Shown piece after piece: positions 24,847 through 31,883 of a DNA stretch of 37,751 bases (the stretch's first letter is position 1; every line of letters starts with the position of its first letter). Below the pieces are notes generated by a model. It did not search any database. It saw only the letters and a list, made by a program, of their open reading frames with translations, and had not been told where the DNA came from. This DNA comes from an uncultured Clostridia bacterium (GTDB taxonomy: Bacteria; Bacillota; Clostridia; Christensenellales; Borkfalkiaceae), in the NCBI GenBank assembly GCA_947629485.1, contig CANRDX010000014.1:1-37751 (forward strand). The letters are read 5' to 3'. Made by a program: the position numbers and the translations under genes.

Positions 24847-24931
24847 GTCATACTGAGCCGCCGAGGGACGAGGCGTGTCGAAGTATCACATTATTACAAT
24901 GCGGTGACCCTTCGACTACGCTCAGGGTGAC
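24847..24931. repeat. Large imperfect inverted repeat (MITE- or REP-like)
   Basis: Left arm 24847-24889 and right arm 24904-24931 share GTCA, CTGAGC, GTCGAAG and TCAC blocks in inverted order; the left arm has a 15-base or so insertion. Repeats with the theme CTGAGCG-AGTCGAAG are familiar from intergenic DNA of many bacteria; that is a recollection, not a search. Confidence 0.65.
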
Positions 24932-24982
24932 GTAATTAGAACAGCGGGGCAACATGACGTAATTAGAATAAGCGGAGCAACA
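24928..24982. repeat. Tandem repeat of TGACGTAATTAGAA units
   Basis: Two copies, 24928-24954 (27 bp) and 24955-24982 (28 bp), begin TGACGTAATTAGAA and end GCGG(G/A)GCAACA. A partial third, TGACGAATGGAG, follows. Confidence 0.85.
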
Positions 24983-25123
24983 TGACGAATGGAGTGACAC
25001 CCCCTCAGTCACGCAAAAACGCGTGACAGCTCCCCCCTCAAAGGGGGCGCCAAGAAATATTTATTTCGCTTATTTCTCCTCATATCTTTCTCGTTTTTAT
25101 GTTCATCGGCAAAGCCTCTCTTG

Positions 25124-25152
25124 AACCGCGCGACTATCGCGCGGTTTTCTTT
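25124..25152 (+). terminator. Orphan plus-strand terminator
   Basis: Stem AACCGCGCG (25124-25132)/CGCGCGGTT (25138-25146) with five-base loop, followed by TTCTTTT. No plus-strand gene is found between 24553 and here, so it may end an untranslated RNA or be the remains of a lost gene. Confidence 0.7.
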
Positions 25153-25159
25153 TAATCCA

Positions 25160-25189
25160 AAAAACAGAGGCAGGGATCGCCTGCCTCTG
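25160..25189 (-). terminator. lemA terminator
   Basis: Minus-strand stem CAGAGGCAGG/CCTGCCTCTG (25165-25189), five-base loop, followed by TTTTTT, about 20 nt after the lemA stop. Confidence 0.9.
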
Positions 25190-25209
25190 TGCGGATTCTT
25201 GCCGTGCGC

Positions 25210-25878
25210 TCAGAAAAAGACTTGACGCGCCGCTTCCTTTGTCTCCTTGTCGGCGATGAAGGGAATACGGGTCGTGTAGCCCGCTTTGGCGGCGACGATC
25301 TGCTTCGTCGGCCACGCAAAGATATCGCGGTTCCACGTGTTGACCGTATCGTTATAGACCTCGCGCGCCGCCGTGATCTCGCGTTGCAGGTAAGAATTCT
25401 GCTGCATCGCGTCCGCAAGTTCCCCATGCGCCCTGAGATCGGGATAGTTCTCAAAGGCGATGTTCACAGAGCGTGCAAGCGCGCCCACCGTCTCGGCATA
25501 GTCGTTGCGCGCCGCGTCGCCTTCGGGCGTCGCCTTGCTGCGATATGCCGCGATCTTGGTGAAGGTGTCCTTGTCGAGATCGATCGCCTTGTCGAGCAGT
25601 TTTGCGCAGTTCTGCAAGATCTGAACGCGCTGTTCGAGGTAGTTATCGATCTGCGAGGCGTCGTGCTGGATCTTCTGTTGGAGCTGTTGGAAGTAGTTCT
25701 TCGCCTTCACTTTGAGGAGCATCCAAATAAGCCCTCCGATCAGGGGCGGCAGGAACCACCAAATGACGTCGAAAACCTTCGACCCCGTCCCGATCTTGAC
25801 CGGAAGCTGTTTGGCGATGACCTTTACTTCGTTGCCTTCGTCGAGCGTTTCGGCATTCATTTCGTCCAATTCGTTCAT
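25210..25878 (-). CDS. lemA: LemA-family membrane protein
   Basis: 222 residues with one membrane helix (about 35-57) and a long helical domain with the LemA pattern: NYFQQLQQKIQHDASQIDNY, RVQILQN, ENYPDLRAHGELADAMQQN, and REVYNDTVNTWN. LemA proteins have an extracytoplasmic or membrane-associated helical bundle and an unknown role. Here the stretch before the helix is unusually long, with an acidic start. AGGAGG lies eight bases before the ATG. It follows its partner gene by 12 nt and shares its promoter. Confidence 0.92.
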   Translation of the reverse strand: MNELDEMNAETLDEGNEVKVIAKQLPVKIGTGSKVFDVIWWFLPPLIGGLIWMLLKVKAKNYFQQLQQKIQHDASQIDNYLEQRVQILQNCAKLLDKAIDLDKDTFTKIAAYRSKATPEGDAARNDYAETVGALARSVNIAFENYPDLRAHGELADAMQQNSYLQREITAAREVYNDTVNTWNRDIFAWPTKQIVAAKAGYTTRIPFIADKETKEAARQVFF

Positions 25879-25890
25879 TTTTATTTCCTC

Positions 25891-27735
25891 CTATTCTTCT
25901 TTTTTAATGGTAAAATCGGCGTCGAAACCCGCATTCTCATCGGGAACGACGCAGCAAAGGATGCCGTGATGATATCCGAACGCGCGGTTCGCGTGTTTGT
26001 TCATGGCGGAACTGTATTTCCCGCCGTTGGCTTCGCGGAAGAAATCCCTGTCCGAAAGCCCGATCTCCTTCATTTCGACGACGGTCTCCGCGCGGACGGG
26101 GATATATTCGAGCCAATTCACGGGCACGTTGTGCATAAGCCCGTCGCCGCCGAATACGGGCACGAACTCGACCCGCGGCTCGGTGCGGTAGGCGTTCGCC
26201 GTGACGCTGACGCGGTCGCTCGCGCCGTCCGTTGCGAGAAAACTTGTTTTGAGGATGCTCGGCGTTGCGGCGTCCGCAGGGGCAAATGCGCCCTTTTCCA
26301 TGCTGTTGACCGCATACTCCGATTCCTGCGCCGTAAAACGCCTCGGATAGTTCTCCCGATAAATATATTCGTGCGGCTTATGCTGTTGATAGAGCGGAAT
26401 GGAGAGCAAGGGCGCGAGGTCGAAGTAGAGCGAGCGGAAATACTGCTCGTTGAAGGATAAAAAACGGTTGCGCGAACGCTCCGCGCTGTACGATTGATAG
26501 CGGTCGCGCGTCTCTTCCATATCCCACTGCGCCGAGTGTTCGGAGACAACATAGTTGAGGCAGCCCGATTTACGCATATAGAAGTCGTCGCCGTAGCCCT
26601 CGCTGTCCTTCAAGAGCGCGAGCATGTTCTTCTGCGCGAGCGGGGTGAACAGGAGACGGAACTGCACGTCGTCGTCGCGGTCGATCGCGCCGAAGAGCAC
26701 GTCGAACTCCTCGTTCCCCATTTCGGTGAAAGAACTCCCCTTCCCCATCGCCTTCTTCTGCTTTTTGCGGATCTTTTTCACGCCCCGCTTCACCTTGCTT
26801 GCGCGTGCCTTCTCGCTGAGATCTTCCACATGCGCAGGCTTGCGCGAGAAGTGCAGATCGGGCGCCGCCTCGTTACCATAGATGAGCCGCGTCTCGCGGC
26901 TGTAATAGGGCTTGGGGCGGGTCACGGTTGCGGTGAGCGTCTGCGAGTGATGGACGACGACGGAGTGCCCCTCCGAATCGATCTCGTGCGTCTCCCAATG
27001 AATGACGATGGAACCCATATAAGTGAACATTCCCATCGTATGTTTGAGAACGCGATCCACCACAAAGGGATTGCCGAGGATTTCCCCCGTCAGAATGCCG
27101 ATGGTGGAAGTTTCGGGATCGTCGTCTGCGCCGTAGCCGTATTTCCCGCTCATGTAGTCGTAGCGGCGGACGTTGAAATAGTCGTCAAGCTCGATGAGCG
27201 GAAGCGTCTTTTCGATCAATTTCTTGGTGACGTTCCCCTCGAAGAGCGCGTTCAGCGGATCCATCTGCGCCCACGCGCACTGCAATGCCTCGTCTGCCTT
27301 CTTTTGGTGCTCCGCGTGTTCCTCCGCGCTCCTTTTGATGCGGGGCACTATGACCTTGACGAGCAAGACGGCGCAGAGGACGACGGCAACGGAGCCGACG
27401 GATACGAGCGCCGCCCCCGCCGCAACGACCCCCACGGCAAGGAGCGCAATGCCGATCGCGAGCAAGACCGCGCCGATCGCGATCGCGGCGATGAGCAGTC
27501 CGCGATAAATTTTGCTGTGCGCAAGCCTGCGCGCCGATTCCTCCGCAAGGCGTTCCTGCGCCTCGTATTCTTCCGCCGTCTTACGGTTTTGGGCGAGATC
27601 GACGCCCGACTTTTTCACAAGCTCGTCGAAATACTCTTCGCAGTTGCGGCGAAATTCACTCTCGTATTTGGTTTTATAGGCGGCGAGCGGCTCCAAGATG
27701 CTGTCGTCCGTTCTCCGCGCCTCTTCCGTTTCCAT
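25891..27735 (-). CDS. Large two-helix membrane protein partnered with LemA (DUF3137-like)
   Basis: 614 residues: an acidic helical N-terminus (15-75, coiled-coil-like), two adjacent hydrophobic helices at about 78-100 and 103-130, then a roughly 480-residue soluble region including a basic patch (KVKRGVKKIRKKQKKAMGKG) and a segment resembling DUF3137 proteins (hairpin near the N-terminus, large cytosolic C-domain that often sits beside LemA). Family assignment is tentative. The start lies 11 nt after a perfect -10, with no Shine-Dalgarno, implying a leader of about four bases. It forms a two-gene operon with lemA. Function unknown; the pair may form a membrane complex. Confidence 0.75.
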   Translation of the reverse strand: METEEARRTDDSILEPLAAYKTKYESEFRRNCEEYFDELVKKSGVDLAQNRKTAEEYEAQERLAEESARRLAHSKIYRGLLIAAIAIGAVLLAIGIALLAVGVVAAGAALVSVGSVAVVLCAVLLVKVIVPRIKRSAEEHAEHQKKADEALQCAWAQMDPLNALFEGNVTKKLIEKTLPLIELDDYFNVRRYDYMSGKYGYGADDDPETSTIGILTGEILGNPFVVDRVLKHTMGMFTYMGSIVIHWETHEIDSEGHSVVVHHSQTLTATVTRPKPYYSRETRLIYGNEAAPDLHFSRKPAHVEDLSEKARASKVKRGVKKIRKKQKKAMGKGSSFTEMGNEEFDVLFGAIDRDDDVQFRLLFTPLAQKNMLALLKDSEGYGDDFYMRKSGCLNYVVSEHSAQWDMEETRDRYQSYSAERSRNRFLSFNEQYFRSLYFDLAPLLSIPLYQQHKPHEYIYRENYPRRFTAQESEYAVNSMEKGAFAPADAATPSILKTSFLATDGASDRVSVTANAYRTEPRVEFVPVFGGDGLMHNVPVNWLEYIPVRAETVVEMKEIGLSDRDFFREANGGKYSSAMNKHANRAFGYHHGILCCVVPDENAGFDADFTIKKEE

Positions 27736-27746
27736 GATTCGACAAG

Positions 27747-27775
27747 ATTATATCATATTCTTTCGGGTTTGTCAA
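27747..27775 (-). promoter_or_regulatory. Promoter of the DUF3137-like/lemA operon
   Basis: Minus strand: -35 TTGACA (27770-27775), 17-bp spacer, -10 TATAAT (27747-27752). It abuts the T run of the folA terminator. Confidence 0.9.
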
Positions 27776-27810
27776 AAAAAACAGAAGAAACTTCCCCTCT
27801 CGGAGAAGTT
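27772..27810 (-). terminator. folA operon terminator
   Basis: Minus-strand stem AACTTCTCC/GGGGAAGTT-type, nine pairs (27789-27810) with loop GAGA, followed by TCTTCTGTTTTTTTT. Lies 15 nt after the folA stop. Confidence 0.85.
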
Positions 27811-27825
27811 CACTCTGTGCGCACA

Positions 27826-28326
27826 TTAGAGAAAGCGCAGAACGTTTCGGTTCTTATAGGTGCAAAAGCGGATCGTGTGCCCGTTGTCCTCTTCGGGTTC
27901 GCTCTCGGAAACGCATTCAAACGCGGGGTCGGCGTCGAGATCGGGCGCAAAGACGTCGGCTCCCCCGTCCTCGTCCACCTTCGTGACGAACGCCTCGGTG
28001 CAGTAAGGAAGGAGCGCGCGGAACACACTCGCCCCGCCGATGACAAAAACGTCGTCCTCGGGGTATTTTTTCACTTCCGCGAAGAGCTCTTTGAGATCGT
28101 GCACGGTGAGGGTTCCCGCCCCCGCGTCTACGGGAGAAAGAACGATGTTCGTGCGGTTTTTGAGCGGTTTTCCCGCGGGGAAGGAGCGAAGGGTGTTCAG
28201 CCCCATGACGACGGTCTTTCCCGTCGTCGTCTCGCGGAAGAACTTCATATCTTTGGGGAGGGAGAACATGAGGCCGTTCTCCTTTCCTATCCCCCATTTT
28301 TTGTCTGCATGAAAAATCGCGCGCAT
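27826..28326 (-). CDS. folA: Dihydrofolate reductase
   Basis: Reduces dihydrofolate to tetrahydrofolate with NADPH, restoring the cofactor oxidised by ThyA next door. 166 residues with the DHFR landmarks WGIGKENGLMFSLPKDMKFF (substrate loop), TVVMGLNTLRSFP (NADPH binding), NIVLS and VFVIGGASVFRALLP. Asp of the usual active site lies in PKDMKFF. GAGGAG precedes ATG 28326 by four bases; it starts eight bases after the thyA stop. The open frame extending upstream in thyA is not coding. Confidence 0.95.
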   Translation of the reverse strand: MRAIFHADKKWGIGKENGLMFSLPKDMKFFRETTTGKTVVMGLNTLRSFPAGKPLKNRTNIVLSPVDAGAGTLTVHDLKELFAEVKKYPEDDVFVIGGASVFRALLPYCTEAFVTKVDEDGGADVFAPDLDADPAFECVSESEPEEDNGHTIRFCTYKNRNVLRFL

Positions 28327-28334
28327 GGCTCTCC

Positions 28335-29165
28335 TCAGATCGCGACGGGGATCTTTTGATCGAGAGGGTGAAATTCGTACCCTTCGAGACGGAAGGAATC
28401 CACCGTAAAGTCGTAGAAATTTTTGACGTCGGGATCGACGAGGAGCTTGGGCGCGGGAAGCGGCTCGCGCGCGATGATCTCCTCCACGATGGGAACGTGC
28501 CGATCGTAGATGTGCGCGTCGGCGATGACGTGGACGAGTTCGCCCGCTTTCAGCCCGCTCGCCTGCGCCATCATGATGAGCAGGACGGAATACTGCACGA
28601 CGTTCCAATTATTCGCCGTGAGCATATCCTGCGAGCGTTGGTTGAGAATGGCGTTCAGCGTGTCGCCCGAGACGTTGAATGTCACGGAATATGCGCACGG
28701 GTAGAGGTGCATCTCGTGCAGGTCGGAGAAATTATAGAGATTGGTCATAATGCGGCGGGAGGCGGGATTGTGCTTCAAATCGTAGAGCACCCTGTCCACC
28801 TGATCGAATTCTCCCTCGGCGTACTTTGCCTTCTGCGCGAGCTGATATCCGTACGCCTTGCCGATAGAACCCGTTTCATCCGCCCAGCTATCCCAGATAT
28901 GCGATTTGAGATCGCGGATATTGTTGCTCTTCTTCTGCCAGATCCAAAGAATTTCGTCGATACAGCTCTTGAAAGCCGTGCGGCGGATCGTTTGGATGGG
29001 AAATTCCTTTTGAAGGTCATAGCGGTTCACAATACCAAACTTTTTCACTGTGTGGGCAGGCGCGCCGTCCTCCCAATGCGGTCTCACCGCGCGGTCGGTA
29101 TCCCAGACGCCGTTTGCGAGGATATCCTTGCAGTTTTCGATAAAAATTCGATCCGCCCTGCTCAT
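28335..29165 (-). CDS. thyA: Thymidylate synthase
   Basis: Methylates dUMP to dTMP using methylene-tetrahydrofolate. 276 residues with the nucleophile in LYPCAYSVTF, then NQRSQDMLTANNWN and HVIADAHIYDRH, which fit ThyA. The classical PCH motif has Ala in place of His, and the WNVV region replaces the usual PFNI; similar versions are known in Clostridia as I recall. ATG 29165 overlaps the gltX stop as ATGA, with GGAGG seven bases upstream. Confidence 0.95.
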   Translation of the reverse strand: MSRADRIFIENCKDILANGVWDTDRAVRPHWEDGAPAHTVKKFGIVNRYDLQKEFPIQTIRRTAFKSCIDEILWIWQKKSNNIRDLKSHIWDSWADETGSIGKAYGYQLAQKAKYAEGEFDQVDRVLYDLKHNPASRRIMTNLYNFSDLHEMHLYPCAYSVTFNVSGDTLNAILNQRSQDMLTANNWNVVQYSVLLIMMAQASGLKAGELVHVIADAHIYDRHVPIVEEIIAREPLPAPKLLVDPDVKNFYDFTVDSFRLEGYEFHPLDQKIPVAI

Positions 29166-30796
29166 TTCAGCGCCTCCGCGATCCTCTCGCGCACTTCCTT
29201 TTCGCCGAGAATTTGCATGATCGTCCAAAGGTCGGGCGTGTTTGCGCGGCCCGTCGTCGCCACCCGCAAGATCTCGGCGACGTCGGCGACGCTCCCCTTG
29301 AACTTTTCGGGGGAAAGTTTATACTCTTTCATATCCGTCGCAAAGCCGTGTGCGCCCGCGACGGTCTTGACTTTTTCAAACCAAGCCTGCGCGTCGTCGG
29401 CGGGAGAATAGGAAGCGAGAAAATCGGTGAGAATGGAGGCGCGCTCCTGCCTGTCCACCCGATATTCATCGTACTCGGCGGGGCGTTCAAAGAAGAATCT
29501 GATAAATCCCATCGCCTGCGACGCGGTGGTGAAGTCTTTCCTCCGCTTCTTTCCGCCGACGCCCATGCAGAGCGCAAGCACGCGGGAGAGCTTTTCCTCA
29601 TCGTCGAAATAATGCCGCTGGCTCTCCGTGCCGAATTCTTCCGCCCAGACCTTCAAGAAGGCACCCATGTCCGCGACAGATAGGTTCGATAGCTCATTTT
29701 TGGAAATGTCGTTCAGCTTATCGAGATCGAACAGAGCGCCGCTCTTTCCCATCTTTTCCACCTTGAACGGAAACTCTTCCAAAGGCGCGCTCGGATTCTT
29801 CAAATACCACTCTTCGAAGTTGGAATTGAGGAGCGTGAGCATATACACCTTGACGGCGCGGGGATAGTACCCCTCCTTCCTGTAAAATTCGAGGGAAAGC
29901 TCGGGATCCTTGCGCTTACTTAGCTTGCGGCGGGTCTCGCCGTCCTGCTTCATGAGGGAACAGTTGTGCCCGTAGCGGGGGCGGCAAAAGCCGAGCGCGT
30001 CGAACAGTTCGAGGTGGATGGGAAGGCTCGCGAGCCATTCCTCCCCCCGAATGACGAGCGTCGTCCGCATGAAGTGGTCGTCGATCGCGTGGGCAAAGTG
30101 ATAGGTGGGAATGCCGTCCGACTTTAAGATGACGACGTCCTGATCGTTTTCGGTGACGGTGATCTCCCCTTTTACCGCGTCGCGAAATTTGATCTTATGC
30201 TCGGGATCGCCGAGCGAACGAAGCCGGATGACGTAGGGCTTGCCCGCGTCGAGGTTGGCGTAGATCTCCTCTTCGGAAAGATCGCGGCACTTCGCATATT
30301 TCCCGTAGTAGCCCGTGATCTCCTTCTTTGCCGTCTGTTCTTCGCGAAGGCGCGAAAGCTCCTCTTCTGTGCAGAAGCAGGGATAGGCGCGCCCGATCTC
30401 GATGAGGTGCTTGGCAAAGGCGCGGTAGATCTCCGCGCGCTGACGCTGATACCACGGCGCATACGTCTCGTCGCCGCCGATCTCGGCGCCTTCGTCGAAG
30501 GTGATATCGAAGTAGTGCAGCGCATGGATGACGGCCTCGACCGCCCCTTCCACCTTGCGCTTTAAGTCGGTATCCTCGATGCGGAGATAGAGGATCCCGC
30601 CGCTTCGGTGCGCGACGCGTTCGTTCGCGATCGCGGCGAAGAGATTGCCGAGGTGGATAAATCCCGTCGGCGAAGGCGCAAGGCGGGTGACCTCCGCCTT
30701 TTCGGGAAGGCCGCGCGGCGGGTATTTCTCTTCGTAGTAGGAAAGCGGAGGATATTCCCCCGGCAGAAGCCGCTCGGCAAGCGCTTTGTAATTCAT
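29162..30796 (-). CDS. gltX: Glutamyl-tRNA synthetase
   Basis: Charges tRNA-Glu, and possibly tRNA-Gln if the indirect route is used. The 544-residue product is a longer clostridial type. The HIGH-equivalent APSPTGFIHLGN is at 40-51, RIEDTD lies nearby, and the KMSKS-equivalent RRKLSKR is at 289-295, followed by the helical anticodon-binding end. ATG 30796 overlaps the aroK stop as ATGA, with AGGAG upstream. Confidence 0.95.
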   Translation of the reverse strand: MNYKALAERLLPGEYPPLSYYEEKYPPRGLPEKAEVTRLAPSPTGFIHLGNLFAAIANERVAHRSGGILYLRIEDTDLKRKVEGAVEAVIHALHYFDITFDEGAEIGGDETYAPWYQRQRAEIYRAFAKHLIEIGRAYPCFCTEEELSRLREEQTAKKEITGYYGKYAKCRDLSEEEIYANLDAGKPYVIRLRSLGDPEHKIKFRDAVKGEITVTENDQDVVILKSDGIPTYHFAHAIDDHFMRTTLVIRGEEWLASLPIHLELFDALGFCRPRYGHNCSLMKQDGETRRKLSKRKDPELSLEFYRKEGYYPRAVKVYMLTLLNSNFEEWYLKNPSAPLEEFPFKVEKMGKSGALFDLDKLNDISKNELSNLSVADMGAFLKVWAEEFGTESQRHYFDDEEKLSRVLALCMGVGGKKRRKDFTTASQAMGFIRFFFERPAEYDEYRVDRQERASILTDFLASYSPADDAQAWFEKVKTVAGAHGFATDMKEYKLSPEKFKGSVADVAEILRVATTGRANTPDLWTIMQILGEKEVRERIAEALK

Positions 30797-31299
30797 AAGT
30801 TCTCCTTTGCGAGGGCGGCAATTCTATCTGCCGCCTCCTCTATGGTGCATTCTTCGCAATCTACGGTTTCATCCGCGTATTTTTCGTAGAGCGGCACGCG
30901 CTCAAAAAAAAGCTCGTCTAACGTCTTGATGTCTCCCCGCATGACGACGCCGCGCGCCGCGAAGTCGGGAATACGGCGTTTCACCGTCGCCAAAGAGACT
31001 TTGAGATAGACGATAAGCCCCAAGCTCTTCAAGTGCGCCATCGCCCGCTCGGAATAGACGACGCTCCCGCCCGTCGCAAGGACGATCCCCTCGCCGCGAA
31101 CAGAGTCGATCGCGCGCTCCTCCGCTTCGAGAAAATAGTCCGTCCCCCTTTCCTTGATGACAGAGGAAAGCGGTTTCCCCTCCGCGGCGCGGATGAGATC
31201 GTCGCCGTCGAGAAACTCCGCTCCCATGCGCAGGGCGAGCAGGTTCCCGACAGTGCTTTTCCCCGAGGAAGGCATGCCGATGAGCACGAGATTTTTCAT
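30793..31299 (-). CDS. aroK: Shikimate kinase
   Basis: Phosphorylates shikimate, giving the substrate of AroA (encoded at 16732). 168 residues with Walker A GMPSSGKSTVG (8-18), shikimate-binding GDDLIR and FLEAEERAI, GGSVV, and the lid Arg-rich segment. First gene of the aroK-gltX-thyA-folA operon. The ATG lies six bases after the -10 with no Shine-Dalgarno, so the operon transcript is predicted leaderless. Confidence 0.93.
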   Translation of the reverse strand: MKNLVLIGMPSSGKSTVGNLLALRMGAEFLDGDDLIRAAEGKPLSSVIKERGTDYFLEAEERAIDSVRGEGIVLATGGSVVYSERAMAHLKSLGLIVYLKVSLATVKRRIPDFAARGVVMRGDIKTLDELFFERVPLYEKYADETVDCEECTIEEAADRIAALAKENL

Positions 31300-31305
31300 A
31301 AGTTC

Positions 31306-31334
31306 ATTATAACCCCTTGCGCAAAATATGTCAA
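31306..31334 (-). promoter_or_regulatory. aroK operon promoter, perfect consensus (leaderless)
   Basis: Minus strand: -35 TTGACA (31329-31334), 17-bp spacer, -10 TATAAT (31306-31311). The start codon (31297-31299) follows after six bases. Confidence 0.9.
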
Positions 31335-31406
31335 TCTTTCGGCGGGGAAACTCTGCTCCCGTTCAAAATGTTTTCCGTATTTTTTCCAAAATAACATAAA
31401 AATAAG

Positions 31407-31435
31407 TTGTATTTTTGCGGAAGATATGTTATACT
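31407..31435 (+). promoter_or_regulatory. secG promoter
   Basis: -35 TTGTAT (31407-31412), 17-bp spacer, -10 TATACT (31430-31435), then AGGAAAGG (31453-31460) eight bases before the ATG. Confidence 0.8.
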
Positions 31436-31468
31436 TGCTCTTGTATTTCGTTAGGAAAGGATAAAAGA

Positions 31469-31810
31469 ATGAATTTGCTCTCTGTCTTATCGAATCTGTT
31501 GATTTTGAGTGCGGATCAATTTACGGGCAGCGGCGCTTCTTACAACGCCTACCGCGCCGTCAGCCTCACGTTCATCATTCTCATGGGCGTTGCCGCGATC
31601 GCTTCCATCGTGCTCGTCATGCTCACCCCCGGCAACTCGCAGGGGATCGACGCGCTCGGCGGGTCCAGCGAAACGTTCTACGGGAAGAACAAGGGCAGAT
31701 CCACCGAAGCCAAGCTCAAATTGGCGACGTTTATTTGCCTCGGCATTCTCGGGGTCTTCGCGATCGTCTTCTTCATCATCCAGATCCCCGCGCTTTGGGG
31801 TTTGGGTTGA
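31469..31810 (+). CDS. secG: SecG-like translocase subunit
   Basis: 113 residues with two membrane helices (about 28-50 and 86-108) joined by a loop containing LTPGNSQGIDALGGSSETFYG, the signature region of SecG/Sec61-beta-type translocase subunits. An N-terminal amphipathic stretch precedes them. The frame is open upstream to 31415, but the ribosome-binding site fixes ATG 31469. Upstream of rnr and smpB, the conserved Firmicutes order. Confidence 0.9.
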   Translation: MNLLSVLSNLLILSADQFTGSGASYNAYRAVSLTFIILMGVAAIASIVLVMLTPGNSQGIDALGGSSETFYGKNKGRSTEAKLKLATFICLGILGVFAIVFFIIQIPALWGLG

Positions 31811-31836
31811 TACGCAAAAGAAAGTACGCCAATGCG

Positions 31837-31869
31837 ACGGGTGAGCTTAGCTGAGCTTGCCCGTTTTTT
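31837..31869 (+). terminator. Terminator after secG, immediately before rnr
   Basis: Stem ACGGGTGAGCT/AGCTTGCCCGT (31837-31864; 11 pairs, two of them G-T) with a six-base loop, then a T6 run. The rnr start codon is only 15 nt after the T run. Confidence 0.75.
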
Positions 31870-31883
31870 ATGAAACGCTACAT

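Larger units (their letters stand above)
24554..25123. repeat. Gene-free cluster of palindromes and repeats
   Basis: About 570 bases without a credible gene but with dense structure. In order: a small terminator-like hairpin (24644-24664, ACCCG/CGGGT plus T6); CCCCT/AGGGG (24674-24686); a nested palindrome with 10-bp outer arms AAAATTTTGC (24687-24696)/GCAAAATTTT (24726-24735) and inner CAAAGATT/AATCTTTG (24705-24723); CATTTGCCC/GGGCAAATG (24741-24766); CGCGGG/CCCGCG (24776-24793); a long imperfect inverted repeat (24847-24889 with 24904-24931) with CTGAGC and GTCGAAG in both arms; a tandem 27/28-bp repeat (24928-24982); GTCACGC/GCGTGAC (25008-25027); CCCCCT/AGGGGG (25033-25047). Looks like several mobile-type intergenic repeats piled together. 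Confidence 0.75.
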
